From NCBI RefSeq assembly GCF_019749255.1, contig NZ_JACWFH010000019.1, forward strand, positions 56,890 to 120,889: 64,000 nucleotides of DNA, written 5' to 3'. The notes under the pieces were generated by a model that did not search any database, was not told the origin of the DNA, and saw nothing but the letters and a program-made list of their open reading frames with translations. Every line of letters begins with the position of its first letter. Within the stretch, counting starts at the first letter, position 1. Shown piece by piece: positions 43,710 to 52,842 of the stretch. This stretch comes from Mesobacillus maritimus (GTDB taxonomy: Bacteria > Bacillota > Bacilli > Bacillales > Cytobacillaceae). The position numbers and the translations under genes are program-made.

Positions 43710-45992
43710 TCATATCGTCTTAAAATCTTCCCATTCTACTGGTAAAAGTTGTTTGTAATTTGGGGTAAGAAACCGGTCATCGACTAGGACAATCGTGCCT
43801 GAATCGGTCTCAGACCGAATTAATCTTCCTCCAGCTTGAATCACCTTATTGATTCCTGGGTAGGTATAGGCGTAATCATATCCATTCTTTCCAGTTGATT
43901 GAAAATAATCCTTCATAATGTTCCGTTCTAGACAAACTTGTGGAAGTCCAACCCCTACTACAACCACGCCGTTTAGCCTGTCTCCTTTTAAGTCAATCCC
44001 TTCAGAGAATATTCCACCTAAAACAGCAAAACCGAGGAGAGTTTGGTTCTTTCCTTCTTTAAAATTCTCCAAGAATTGCTCCCTTTCCTCCTCATCCATT
44101 TTTTTATTTTGGATGATGGTAGGAAGATCTGGGTAGTGTGTTGAAAGTTCTTCATAGACAGTTTTCATATAATGGTAGGAAGGAAAGAAAATGAGGTAAT
44201 TTCCGCTTCGCTCCTGAACGAGCTTTGAAAGCATCTCAACCAATGGTTTTTTCGTATGATCTCGGTCATGATAACGCGTAGATAATGGTTGAATGAATAC
44301 GTCTGCTTGTTCTTTTGAAAATAACGAAGGAATTTTTATCGAATAATCCTCCCCTGTGCCGCCAAGCATATCCGCAAAATACGGAAGAGGCAACAGAGTG
44401 GCCGAAAAATAGACAGTGCTGCGAAACTTTTTCCGAACCTGCTGCAGCAAGTAAGACGGATCTAAACAAAACATTTTTAGAGAAACCTCATTTTTCGCTG
44501 CTTCCACATAGGTCACATACCGTTCATCATAGAGTTTAGAGATTCGAACAAAACCTGTTGCGGCATAATACGTATCTACTAGCTCTTGCTGATGGTCGGA
44601 CTGCGTTTGTTGTAATAATTGAATCTCGGCATGACGAATAAACTCCTCAAGCATCTCTACCAGATCCACTTGTAATTCCCTTCGCACAAGTTGCCCTTTT
44701 TCCGAACACTTTTTCTTTAGTTCAATAAAATATTTATTCAGTTTCGTTACAGAGTCGTAGATGGGAGACCCTTTAAATTCCCGTTTCAGGATAAGAAAGT
44801 TTGACTTAGACAAATCTGCTGAAAACATCTCTCGAGCTCGATCAACTAGGTTATGCGCTTCGTCGATTAATATAACCGATTGTTTTTTATGCTCATCGAA
44901 AAACCGTTTCAACGATACCTTTGGGTCAAAAATATAGTTATAATCGCAAATAATCGCATCGGCGATAAACGCTAAATCCAATGAAAACTCAAATGGACAA
45001 AGTGTATGCTTTCTTGCGTATTCTTCAATCGTACTTCGATTAATAAACGTTTCATGAGAGAAAATATCCAAAACTGCATCATTGATGCGGTCATAATAGC
45101 CATTGGCAAACTCACAATATTCTTTCTGGCAAATGGTTTCTTCCTTGAAACAAGCTTTTTCCTTCGCCGTTATCGTGACTGCGCTCATACATAAGCCTTT
45201 CTTTTTCATATGAGAGAAAGCATCTTCTGCGCTTTGTCTTGTAATCGTCTTAGCTGTTAAATAAAACAAGCGTTCAAGCTTTCCTTCCCCCATCGCCTTT
45301 ATCGTTGGAAAGATGGTGGAAATGGTTTTTCCAATTCCTGTCGGTGCATTGGCAAAGATATTCTTTTCATCATTAATCGTTTTGTATATAGCACCCGCAA
45401 GCTTGCGTTGCCCTTCTCGATAGCTCTCAAAAGGAAACGCTAATTCTTGAATACTTTGATCTCTACGCAACCGATGCCTCGTTAACAACGATGCATATGG
45501 CGAATACTTCCCTACCAACTCATTCACAAATTGTTCTAGTTCCTGAAAAGTAAATTCTTTTTTAAATTTCTTTTGCTCATCGGTCACAACCTGCACGTAC
45601 GTTACTAGCACACTCATGTTTTGCTGGTCATGATCTTTTGCATAAATATAGGCATACACCTTCGCCTGAGCCCAGTGCACAGGATAACTGTCCTCTTGAA
45701 TCATATCCAAGTTTCTCGAAGTCGACTTAATTTCATCAATTAGAATTTCATCACCATGAAAAATCAACCCGTCACAGCGTCCCTCAATGACGAAATTCAT
45801 TGAATCAAACTCAATCTCTGTTTTAAGGAAAACTTCCTTCTGATCGGTTTCGGCATATGTGTTTTGAATCGCCTTATGCACTTTCGTTCCCTCGGTCATC
45901 GTGGTCGCCGTTCGAAATTTATTATCAATACTTCCACTTTTGAACACATATTCAACTAATGAGCGTACAGAGAGCTTTATTTCAGGTAGCAT
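43710..45992 (-). CDS. DinG/XPD-like DNA helicase with an N-terminal Cas4-like nuclease domain
   Basis: The product has 760 residues. Residues 1-150 form a PD-(D/E)xK nuclease-like domain with His39, Asp74 (GRCDG) and Glu87-x-Lys89 (DEIK). The helicase part has Walker A APTGIGKT (Lys222), four cysteines for an iron-sulfur cluster (281, 288, 293, 332), DEAH (377-380) and a final Arg-finger motif QAGGRLIRS. It should unwind and cut DNA during repair. The same fusion is known in several Bacilli, so it is real but not well studied. It is transcribed alone. Confidence 0.9.
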   Translation of the reverse strand: MLPEIKLSVRSLVEYVFKSGSIDNKFRTATTMTEGTKVHKAIQNTYAETDQKEVFLKTEIEFDSMNFVIEGRCDGLIFHGDEILIDEIKSTSRNLDMIQEDSYPVHWAQAKVYAYIYAKDHDQQNMSVLVTYVQVVTDEQKKFKKEFTFQELEQFVNELVGKYSPYASLLTRHRLRRDQSIQELAFPFESYREGQRKLAGAIYKTINDEKNIFANAPTGIGKTISTIFPTIKAMGEGKLERLFYLTAKTITRQSAEDAFSHMKKKGLCMSAVTITAKEKACFKEETICQKEYCEFANGYYDRINDAVLDIFSHETFINRSTIEEYARKHTLCPFEFSLDLAFIADAIICDYNYIFDPKVSLKRFFDEHKKQSVILIDEAHNLVDRAREMFSADLSKSNFLILKREFKGSPIYDSVTKLNKYFIELKKKCSEKGQLVRRELQVDLVEMLEEFIRHAEIQLLQQTQSDHQQELVDTYYAATGFVRISKLYDERYVTYVEAAKNEVSLKMFCLDPSYLLQQVRKKFRSTVYFSATLLPLPYFADMLGGTGEDYSIKIPSLFSKEQADVFIQPLSTRYHDRDHTKKPLVEMLSKLVQERSGNYLIFFPSYHYMKTVYEELSTHYPDLPTIIQNKKMDEEEREQFLENFKEGKNQTLLGFAVLGGIFSEGIDLKGDRLNGVVVVGVGLPQVCLERNIMKDYFQSTGKNGYDYAYTYPGINKVIQAGGRLIRSETDSGTIVLVDDRFLTPNYKQLLPVEWEDFKTI

Positions 45993-46247
45993 CTTATCTC
46001 CTTTTACATTTCATCTAGTCTGCAAGAATAAATTCGGCTTTTTTTCTAACATTACATCCATCACTATTTTAACATTTTTGGAGATAGGAAGTGGGTACTT
46101 TACGTGAAAGAAAGGTGTGTACAGCCTAGTAAGACTTTAAGTGATTAAAAGAAAACTAGTAAAAATGAAAACTTTTATACGATTTTTCAATCCTCTACTG
46201 CTATAATAATCACAGATCCTTGTTTATTTTGGAGGTTTATTCACAAC

Positions 46248-47420
46248 GTGGAAACATACGCAATTCTTACTTTAGGTAATCAACTCAACCTATTTGACGA
46301 CTTATATCATATCGCTCAAGAGTTAAAATACAAAGCTCCGCAAATAAATTGGATTGTTGGGGAAGAGAAGATTCTACAATCTGACAATAAATACGTAGCT
46401 CAGTTATGTATAAAAGTTCCGATAGCACAGCTCGAAGCCGCAAAGTACCTTTATTCTTTGATCATTGATTCGAAAGAAAACGAGTTTTTACATAATCAAG
46501 TTATTCGCGTTTTAGAAGAGAACTTGGCTTACCTAGCCCGTTTTTGTTCAATCCCTGTTGAGTATCAAGACGTGGAAGAATGCTTATCCAAACTATCAAC
46601 CATTCTTTCTGAACTCTATACAATCGCAACACAGTTGCCTAAAGGGATCAATCTTCATCTAAATAGGACAGAAGACGAAGCATACGAACCATTTCCAAGG
46701 ACATGGTTCGTAAATATGCCGCACTACGAGAAAAAAGTCCAACAAATCCAGGAGAATATCTGCTTTATTTTTAATAAAAATGCTAAATTTAACCTTATTT
46801 CTGAGGAAGAAAATTCTCTGTTCACAGCTGGTATGGTGTTTCAAACCTATCAATCTTTTCACGATCAGGAAGGGTGGGGAATTCGTTTAGTAGAAACGTT
46901 AAAGCTAATCCACCACCTTAAGCATTTGTTGGAAAAAAAGGATGAGCCCGCTGAGCACAGCACAAAGGAGCGAGCCACTCTCTGGATAAAAGAGTTAATC
47001 GCAAATGCCGATTTACTGGAAAAGCATAAGGTCATCGATTACGAGCAACTCACTCTCTTTGAATTTGATGATCAAAACTTATTTTCTTTTCCTTTAATGG
47101 GTTTTGCGGATGAACCATCCATTTATGTACAACCGACTATGGATGGTATTCAGTTCGGCTATCATAGCATCTATTGGGAAGGACATGAGCCTATCCCTAC
47201 TTTAATGAAGAAACAGCTTCTATCCTGGGAATCTCTTGCCTCTTTACCACATGAACAGCAAGAAGAACAAGTAGTGGAGGTATTGTTAAAAACAATTACT
47301 TCCCGAAAAAGACAATACCAAACGTGTCAGTTTTGCGGGGAAAAGGTTTCTCCTGAGCATCTTTTTAATAAAAAAACATGCCATGGGTGTGCGACTGAAC
47401 ACTTTGGTGTAGTCTATTAA
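46248..47420 (+). CDS. Unrecognised 390-residue protein with a C-terminal zinc ribbon
   Basis: GTG 46248 is the start, 12 bases after GGAGG. The protein is mainly helical (residues 1-280), then has a strand-rich section (PLMGFADEPSIYVQP) and a C-terminal Cys-x2-Cys ... Cys-x2-Cys zinc ribbon (TCQFCGEKV and TCHGCATEH). No enzyme motif or membrane segment was found. The zinc ribbon suggests nucleic acid or protein binding. It diverges from the nuclease-helicase gene, which may share its promoter region, but no functional link is shown. Confidence 0.8.
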   Translation: METYAILTLGNQLNLFDDLYHIAQELKYKAPQINWIVGEEKILQSDNKYVAQLCIKVPIAQLEAAKYLYSLIIDSKENEFLHNQVIRVLEENLAYLARFCSIPVEYQDVEECLSKLSTILSELYTIATQLPKGINLHLNRTEDEAYEPFPRTWFVNMPHYEKKVQQIQENICFIFNKNAKFNLISEEENSLFTAGMVFQTYQSFHDQEGWGIRLVETLKLIHHLKHLLEKKDEPAEHSTKERATLWIKELIANADLLEKHKVIDYEQLTLFEFDDQNLFSFPLMGFADEPSIYVQPTMDGIQFGYHSIYWEGHEPIPTLMKKQLLSWESLASLPHEQQEEQVVEVLLKTITSRKRQYQTCQFCGEKVSPEHLFNKKTCHGCATEHFGVVY

Positions 47421-47464
47421 CTAGTTTGATTTATGTGTTCTGCATTTTATAAAAATACTTCCAA

Positions 47465-47490
47465 GGCACAGTAACGATACTGTGTCTTTT
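47465..47490 (+). terminator. Terminator of the zinc-ribbon protein gene
   Basis: GGCACAGTA pairs with TACTGTGTC (one G-T pair), followed by TTTTC. Confidence 0.8.
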
Positions 47491-47499
47491 CGTTGTGTA

Positions 47500-47842
47500 A
47501 CGAGCACACTTCCATGAACGCGTAAAGGAAGCCAAGGGTGCATCCCTTTGATTAAAGGAAACACCCCCTCTCGCTTTATTATTCAGAATATTCTTTAACA
47601 TTTGTTCTAATAATGGTAAGATTTTTAAAAGGGTTATCCGATAAACTTGATTTAGTTAGAGTAACTCAATTTATTTATTGGGGAATCGGAGATAGATTAT
47701 GAGAGGCCACTTAGCGATTTTAGTTTAGTTTTTTTATAGGGGGCTGCGGGAAGAAATAGTCTTTTATGGTTTTCCATACAATTAAAATACCTGAATAGTA
47801 AAATTGCGATTCTATTAATAATTTAAAGGAAGGTGGGATGAA
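47500..47842. other. Leader region of the MFS gene
   Basis: This holds a hairpin-like CCAAGGGTGCATCCCTTTG (47530 area) and an AT-rich promoter region. A nine-codon frame at 47699 (MRGHLAILV) behind GGAGATAG is too short to accept. No other gene was seen. Confidence 0.4.
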
Positions 47843-49213
47843 ATGCCTTCGATCCTAACGGCGCATTCTAAGCCGGAAAGTACTGTGCCCTTTCAAGAGA
47901 ATAAACTCATCTTAGTTTGGAGTATCACCACGTTGCTGGTGGTCATGAATACAACCATGTTTAATGTTGCTTTGCCGTTTATCATTGAAGACCTTAGCTT
48001 AAACTCATCTATGGCTTCTTGGCTGGTTTCTGGTTATTCGATTATCTTTGCGATTTCATCGTTAACTTTTGGGCGATTATCCGATTTTGTTCCCCTCTCC
48101 AGACTGATACTTTATGGACTGATCTTATTTGGACTATCATCAGCAATCGGGTTCTTTTCAACACACTTTATTGTTCTTTTAGGAGCTCGAATCCTTCAAG
48201 CAGCTGGTGCAGGAGCGGTTATGGGCTTAAGCATGATCATGGCCGGACGGTATATCCCTCTATCAAGGCGTGGGAAAGCGATGGCTGTGATTGCGTCGGC
48301 TGCCTCATTGGCTTTTGGATTAGGGCCTGTATTAGGCGGAGTGATTACTCAATACTTAGGCTGGAATTATCTTTTCGTTGTCACAATCATTCCTGTCTTA
48401 TCTATTCCTTTTTTCCAAAAGCTATTGCCTCCTGAAGAAATCAAAAAAGGGAAATTCGATTTATCAGGTGCAATCCTTACAGGACTTAGTGTCACAGGAT
48501 TGTTACTGTATTTAACGACCTTTTCGTATTGGATGTTCCTTGCTACAGTGGTTCTTTTTACGATTTGGTGGAAATATCTAAGTAGAACCAAAGAACCGTT
48601 TATTCCACCCATCCTCCTCAAGAATTCACAATTCACCAAGCTTCTTTTTATTGGGTGTATCGCCTTTTTCATGAACTTTTCAAACCTGTTTTTATTGCCA
48701 ATCATTCTCACAACCGTTTTCGGAAAAGAACCGATAGAGGTCGGGATGATGATCTTTCCTGGAGCGATTATCGCCGTGGTGGCGGGTCAATTTATTGGGC
48801 GACTGATTGATCGCTTTGGGAATGCACCTTTAATTCTATTTGGACAGTTTTTCTTTTTATGTGCCACCCTGCTGTTTGCATGGTTTTCTACGGTAAGTCC
48901 GTATTTCATCCTTTTCATCTATATGTTTGCAAGCGTTGGCTTCACAGCACTTTCATCGAGTGTTTCAAACGAGATTACAAGAATCCTGCCACTGAGTCAA
49001 ATTGGATCAGGAATAGGAGTGCTGCAATTAATGCAATTTTTCGGAGCTGGACTCGGAGTAACCATTTCAGCTTTACTTCTAACCATCAATGAAGCTCTAC
49101 CTTTCGAAATGCTTTATCGAAGTATTTACCTCTGCTTTTCCTTTGTGATTATTTTGGCTGGTATCGTATTCAGTTTTTATAGAAAGAGAGTTAGAGTAAG
49201 TGAGACGAATTAG
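47843..49213 (+). CDS. MFS drug exporter, DHA2/Tet(L)-like
   Basis: The 456-residue protein has about 14 membrane helices, the size and layout of the DHA2 group that includes Tet(L) and Tet(K). The signature loop between helices 2 and 3 reads GRLSDFVPLSRLILYG. Motif C GLGPVLGGVI lies in helix 5, the antiporter mark. It should export a drug or ion in exchange for protons. The substrate cannot be told. ATG follows AAGGTGGGATG. Confidence 0.88.
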   Translation: MPSILTAHSKPESTVPFQENKLILVWSITTLLVVMNTTMFNVALPFIIEDLSLNSSMASWLVSGYSIIFAISSLTFGRLSDFVPLSRLILYGLILFGLSSAIGFFSTHFIVLLGARILQAAGAGAVMGLSMIMAGRYIPLSRRGKAMAVIASAASLAFGLGPVLGGVITQYLGWNYLFVVTIIPVLSIPFFQKLLPPEEIKKGKFDLSGAILTGLSVTGLLLYLTTFSYWMFLATVVLFTIWWKYLSRTKEPFIPPILLKNSQFTKLLFIGCIAFFMNFSNLFLLPIILTTVFGKEPIEVGMMIFPGAIIAVVAGQFIGRLIDRFGNAPLILFGQFFFLCATLLFAWFSTVSPYFILFIYMFASVGFTALSSSVSNEITRILPLSQIGSGIGVLQLMQFFGAGLGVTISALLLTINEALPFEMLYRSIYLCFSFVIILAGIVFSFYRKRVRVSETN

Positions 49214-49214
49214 A

Positions 49215-49293
49215 TGGAAGCGGGAGCGTGGGGACGACCCTATGCTCCGTTTTTTATCCAAAACAAAAAAGCAAAGGGGAAGTCCCCTTTGCT
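49215..49293. repeat. Dispersed GGAAGCG / AGCAAAGGGG element
   Basis: TGGAAGCGGGAGCGTGGGGA precedes the perfect 10-bp stem AGCAAAGGGG / CCCCTTTGCT (49270-49293), which should end the MFS transcript. Confidence 0.75.
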
Positions 49294-49442
49294 ACGCTGA
49301 TGAGGTAAGTAATCCATATTGACTGGGTTCTCTTTATTTGGGTATTATGATTATATATGGAACCTTCATTTGCATATACTAGCATCAACTCAAATAAATA
49401 AAACGGGATGGTGAGCAAATGAATAGAAAAAGGAGATGTAAA

Positions 49443-49658
49443 ATGCCAACTAAAAGCAAAAGAATGGTATTATCGTCTGGTCGCGGAAATCGGGGAAGAA
49501 TAACAAGAAAAAACACTTCAAACATTAACCAGATTCTGTCAAAGCAAGTAGACCCTCAAAAAATTCTAGATCAATATCCAGTCATAAAAGTTAAAGATGG
49601 AGTGGCCATCGACTTAGATTATAACAATCCTCAACACTTAAAATGGTTGGAGGATTAA
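49443..49658 (+). CDS. Possible antitoxin of a PemK-like pair
   Basis: About 71 residues starting MPTKSKRMVLSSGRGNRG. ATG 49443 is preferred because AAAGGAGATG lies five bases upstream; an in-frame ATG at 49419 is also possible. The N-terminal half is very basic, as for a DNA-binding part. The C-terminal half (PVIKVKDGVAIDLDYNNPQH) is acidic, as for a toxin-binding part. It ends three bases before the PemK-like gene. No known antitoxin family was recognised. Confidence 0.6.
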   Translation: MPTKSKRMVLSSGRGNRGRITRKNTSNINQILSKQVDPQKILDQYPVIKVKDGVAIDLDYNNPQHLKWLED

Positions 49659-49661
49659 CAT

Positions 49662-50033
49662 ATGATAAAGGCAGGACAAATTTACGACATATGGTTTCCT
49701 TTTAAGCCGCCGATATTGCCTGGACAACAACCTGGTAAATATCGCCCGGCTCTTATTTTGTCAGTATCTGAAGATGGAACTGCCACTGCAGTGGCTATTA
49801 AAATCACCAGCTCGGGACCAAGCAAAATTTTCCCTTTAAGAATTCCTATTTGGGAATGGGCTAAAGCGGGTCTTGATAATGAATCTTTTGTAGAAATTGA
49901 TTCAGAAATCCCGATTCGTTTTACTGGAGATGTAACTCCTAGAGGAAAATTAGAAGACTTCGATTTTAACAGAGTACTAGTAGAATATACAAAATATCAG
50001 AGAAGAATTCGTCGGGGTGGAACGACTACATAA
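49662..50033 (+). CDS. PemK/MazF-like protein, possible toxin
   Basis: The 123-residue protein has the family opening GQIYDIWFPF, then GKYRPALILSVSEDG (the conserved R-P-x-L-I-L strand), AVAIKITSS and IPIWEWAKAGLDNESFVEID, in the order seen in PemK/MazF ribonucleases. It would cut mRNA when free of its antitoxin. ATG 49662 follows GGAGG at the end of the upstream gene, giving tight coupling. The basic C-terminal YQRRIRRGG is unusual. Moderate confidence in the family. Confidence 0.68.
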   Translation: MIKAGQIYDIWFPFKPPILPGQQPGKYRPALILSVSEDGTATAVAIKITSSGPSKIFPLRIPIWEWAKAGLDNESFVEIDSEIPIRFTGDVTPRGKLEDFDFNRVLVEYTKYQRRIRRGGTTT

Positions 50034-50241
50034 TTAATCCAATTTCCCACCTATATTCCCTCACCTTAAATTCGCCTCACAGTTACCATTAAATCAATTC
50101 ACTTACTAATTTCTTTATTCTCTATCATTTTGAATATAAAAAAACAAACACATTATATAACTATCCAAAGGAGTAATAAGAAAACCGAAAACCACTTTGC
50201 TCAATACATACAAAACTCCTTATTGAATGAAAAACAAAGAA

Positions 50242-50270
50242 GAAGCAAAGGGTACACATCCCCTTTGCTT
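50242..50270 (-). terminator. Terminator of the Bcr-type gene (AGCAAAGGG stem)
   Basis: GAAGCAAAGGG pairs with CCCTTTGCTT; same stem family as at 42898 and 49270. Confidence 0.8.
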
Positions 50271-50273
50271 GCA

Positions 50274-51503
50274 TCAGTTCTCCATCTTTAATTTTAGGAT
50301 AGATTTTACCTTCTCCGGTTTTGTTAATGTGAAAAAGGAGATTGCCCCGATACATGAGGTGATAAACATCGTTGCCCCCATCGGTACGGCGGTGGTTTCG
50401 TTGATTCCAACGAGTGGTGAGACAAATGAACCGATTAACAGAGGCAGCAAACCTAATAAGGCGCTCGCACTTCCTGCTCGGTGACCTTGTTTCTCCATGG
50501 CCAGTGTAAAGGAACTTGTAAGGATCATTCCCATGGTGGTCATGTAGATAAAAATAGGGATGACAAGCGACGCAAGTGGTCCTTTAATCATCGTCATAAT
50601 TAGGAGTACAGAAGTTGCACTTACGGCTACAATAACCGCAATTCTTAGCAAGCTTCTTTCATGGACGAACGCACTAAAGCGTCCAATCATAAAACTCCCT
50701 GTGATAATCGCTAGACCATTTATTCCAAATAAAATACTAAACATCTGTGGAGAAACTTCATAAATCCCCTGATACACAAACGGGGTACCCGCTACATACG
50801 CAAAGCTTCCGCCATGAATGAATCCAACGGTCAACGCATACCCGATAAACGAGCGATCCTTGATCAAACTTCCCATTGTGCGAACTGAATGCGAAACCGA
50901 GCTCGGTGTCCGCTTTTCAGGTGGCAAGGTTTCTTTTAACTTCAAGGCAGTCGTCAAAACGATTAGTACTCCGATTAACGTTAAAAAGTAAAAAATCGTA
51001 TTCCATTTTGCAAATGGCAGAAGCAAGATGGCTCCTCCAGCCATGGGTGCGATTAACGGCGCAGTTGCATTGATGACCATTAAGAGCGCAAAGAATTTCG
51101 TTAATTCTCGGCCACTAAAAACATCACGGACTACCGCACGTGAAAGCACGATCCCCGCTGAAGCCGTAAACCCTTGTAAAAACCTTGCGACAACCAAGGT
51201 CGCGATATTCGGTGCAAGCGCACAAAATAGTGAAGATACAGCAAACAAAGAAATACAAACCAATAATGGTTGCCTTCTCCCCCTGGCATCACTAATTGGT
51301 CCAACGACAATCTGACCTACCGCAAGGCCAATCAAACAAGTCGTTAAACTTAGTTGCACAAGCGAAGCACGAACTCCTAGATCATCGGCAATCTCAGGGA
51401 AACTCGGCAAATACATATCAATATTAAGAGGCCCTAGAATTCCCAGCATGCTGAGAAGAAACGCCAACCCCAAACGTTCCTTACCTGTCGGGTTATGTAT
51501 CAA
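50274..51503 (-). CDS. MFS drug exporter, Bcr/CflA family
   Basis: The 409-residue protein has 12 membrane helices. The N-terminal NIDMYLPSFPEIADDLG and GPISDARGRRQPLL with RFLQGFTASAGIVLSRAVVRD are hallmarks of Bcr/CflA drug:proton antiporters (bicyclomycin, chloramphenicol and others). ATG 51501-51503 is preceded by GGGAGAGGAG. It is a single gene flanked by dispersed hairpins. The substrate is unknown. Confidence 0.9.
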   Translation of the reverse strand: MIHNPTGKERLGLAFLLSMLGILGPLNIDMYLPSFPEIADDLGVRASLVQLSLTTCLIGLAVGQIVVGPISDARGRRQPLLVCISLFAVSSLFCALAPNIATLVVARFLQGFTASAGIVLSRAVVRDVFSGRELTKFFALLMVINATAPLIAPMAGGAILLLPFAKWNTIFYFLTLIGVLIVLTTALKLKETLPPEKRTPSSVSHSVRTMGSLIKDRSFIGYALTVGFIHGGSFAYVAGTPFVYQGIYEVSPQMFSILFGINGLAIITGSFMIGRFSAFVHERSLLRIAVIVAVSATSVLLIMTMIKGPLASLVIPIFIYMTTMGMILTSSFTLAMEKQGHRAGSASALLGLLPLLIGSFVSPLVGINETTAVPMGATMFITSCIGAISFFTLTKPEKVKSILKLKMEN

Positions 51504-51557
51504 ATATCCCCAGCTCCTCTCCCTTAAATCTCATCCTTACACATTTTAGCATAAAGA

Positions 51558-51635
51558 CAAGCATGAGGACGTGCCTAAATGCTTCCATTAAAAATTACTT
51601 ATAAAAAGAAGAAGCAAAGGGTACCTCCCTTCGCT
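51558..51635. repeat. Dispersed element with AAGCAT hairpin and AGCAAAGGG stem
   Basis: AAGCATGAGGACGTGCC and ATGCTTCC form one hairpin; AGCAAAGGG / CCCTTCGCT (51613-51635) forms a second that should terminate queE transcription. Same family as 42863 and 49215. Confidence 0.65.
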
Positions 51636-51647
51636 CCCGCGTCCTAC

Positions 51648-52367
51648 CTAGACTCCTCTTTTGTTCCCCCATACATATGTATGGAGTTGAGGAAGGACCT
51701 TCACATCATTCAGCTCTGAATCTTCGACCACCAGATTGATGAGCCATTCATATTGCTGAATCAGGTCTTGAACTAATGTATCTTGATCAACTGTCGTGCT
51801 ATCAGGATTGCCTACCTGTAAAAAGAAAGGCACATTAGGATATCTTTTATGCATCTCTTTTGCATAATCAAAATCCTTATCATTAAAAACAACAATTTTT
51901 AAGCTGAAGTTCTTGAAGGATTCTAACCTCTGAGTAATGGTGTCCAGCATCTCAAAATTCGTGACCATGCCTGAACTAGGAGGTTTGGGTGACAAGGTTA
52001 GTTCATCAATGTGATAAAACCAGTCTTGCCACTTGCTTCCCTGTGTTTCCAAGCCAATCTTGATTCCTTTTTCACTCAACAACGAGATCAATGAGTCTAG
52101 ATTTTTTAATAAGGCTGGATTTCCTCCTGAAATGGTGACAAAGGAAAACCGGTCTCCACCTAGCGTTGTTAGCTCTTTCCATATCTCTTCCGCATCCATT
52201 TGTTTGATTAAATGTTTACCAGAGCCATCCCACGTGAACGCTGAGTCACACCATGAACAAGAATAATCACATCCTGCTGTTCGCACAAACATGGTTTTTT
52301 GGCCAATGACCATTCCTTCCCCTTGAATCGTTGGGCCGAAAATCTCCATTACCGGGATTTTAGTCAA
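51648..52367 (-). CDS. queE: 7-carboxy-7-deazaguanine synthase
   Basis: The 239-residue radical SAM enzyme has PTIQGEG at the N-terminus and the cluster motif CDYSCSWC (Cys-x3-Cys-x2-Cys). It converts 6-carboxytetrahydropterin to 7-carboxy-7-deazaguanine in queuosine synthesis. The last gene of the queCDE operon; its ATG overlaps the stop of queD by 8 bases. Confidence 0.96.
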   Translation of the reverse strand: MTKIPVMEIFGPTIQGEGMVIGQKTMFVRTAGCDYSCSWCDSAFTWDGSGKHLIKQMDAEEIWKELTTLGGDRFSFVTISGGNPALLKNLDSLISLLSEKGIKIGLETQGSKWQDWFYHIDELTLSPKPPSSGMVTNFEMLDTITQRLESFKNFSLKIVVFNDKDFDYAKEMHKRYPNVPFFLQVGNPDSTTVDQDTLVQDLIQQYEWLINLVVEDSELNDVKVLPQLHTYVWGNKRGV

Positions 52368-52842
52368 GGATCATCCACTCCCGTCTTGCTTCAGCATAGC
52401 TTGTTGGAGTTTCGTAGAGTCGAACAAATTCAACTCTTGCTCCTTTATATTTTTTCAGATTCTCTTCTGTAGTAAGAGCTGCTACCATTTTCTCATAAAT
52501 CCAAACCACCATATTTTCAGCTGTTGTATTCATAGGTGGGAGCGTTTCATTTAAATATCGATGATCCAAATAGATTTCAATATCCGATTTCCAGATCTCT
52601 TTGATATCCCCGAAGTCAATCATTAATCCACGGTCATCGACATAGCCGCTAATTCCAAAAATCACTCGGTACGTATGGCCGTGAAGATTTTTACATTTGC
52701 CTTCATAATTGTGAAGATGATGGGAGGCGTCAAAGGTGAACTCCTTGCTGACAAGCACACGTTTTGAATGATATTTTAATTGATTGCGATCAATATCAAC
52801 ATCGATTTTTTGAAGTTTATCTACAATGCGAAACTCAGTCAT
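52360..52842 (-). CDS. queD: 6-carboxy-5,6,7,8-tetrahydropterin synthase
   Basis: The 160-residue protein has zinc ligands in FDASHHLHNYEGKC and NLHGHTY, and the catalytic NTTAENMV. It turns dihydroneopterin triphosphate into 6-carboxytetrahydropterin for QueE. Its ATG overlaps the queC stop (TAATG), so the three genes are tightly coupled. Confidence 0.96.
   Translation of the reverse strand: MTEFRIVDKLQKIDVDIDRNQLKYHSKRVLVSKEFTFDASHHLHNYEGKCKNLHGHTYRVIFGISGYVDDRGLMIDFGDIKEIWKSDIEIYLDHRYLNETLPPMNTTAENMVVWIYEKMVAALTTEENLKKYKGARVEFVRLYETPTSYAEARREWMILD

Noticed and set aside
47699..47728. Nine-codon frame upstream of the Tet(L)-like MFS gene as a leader peptide
   Set aside because: It has a GGAGATAG site, but no competing hairpins that cover the MFS ribosome binding site were found.
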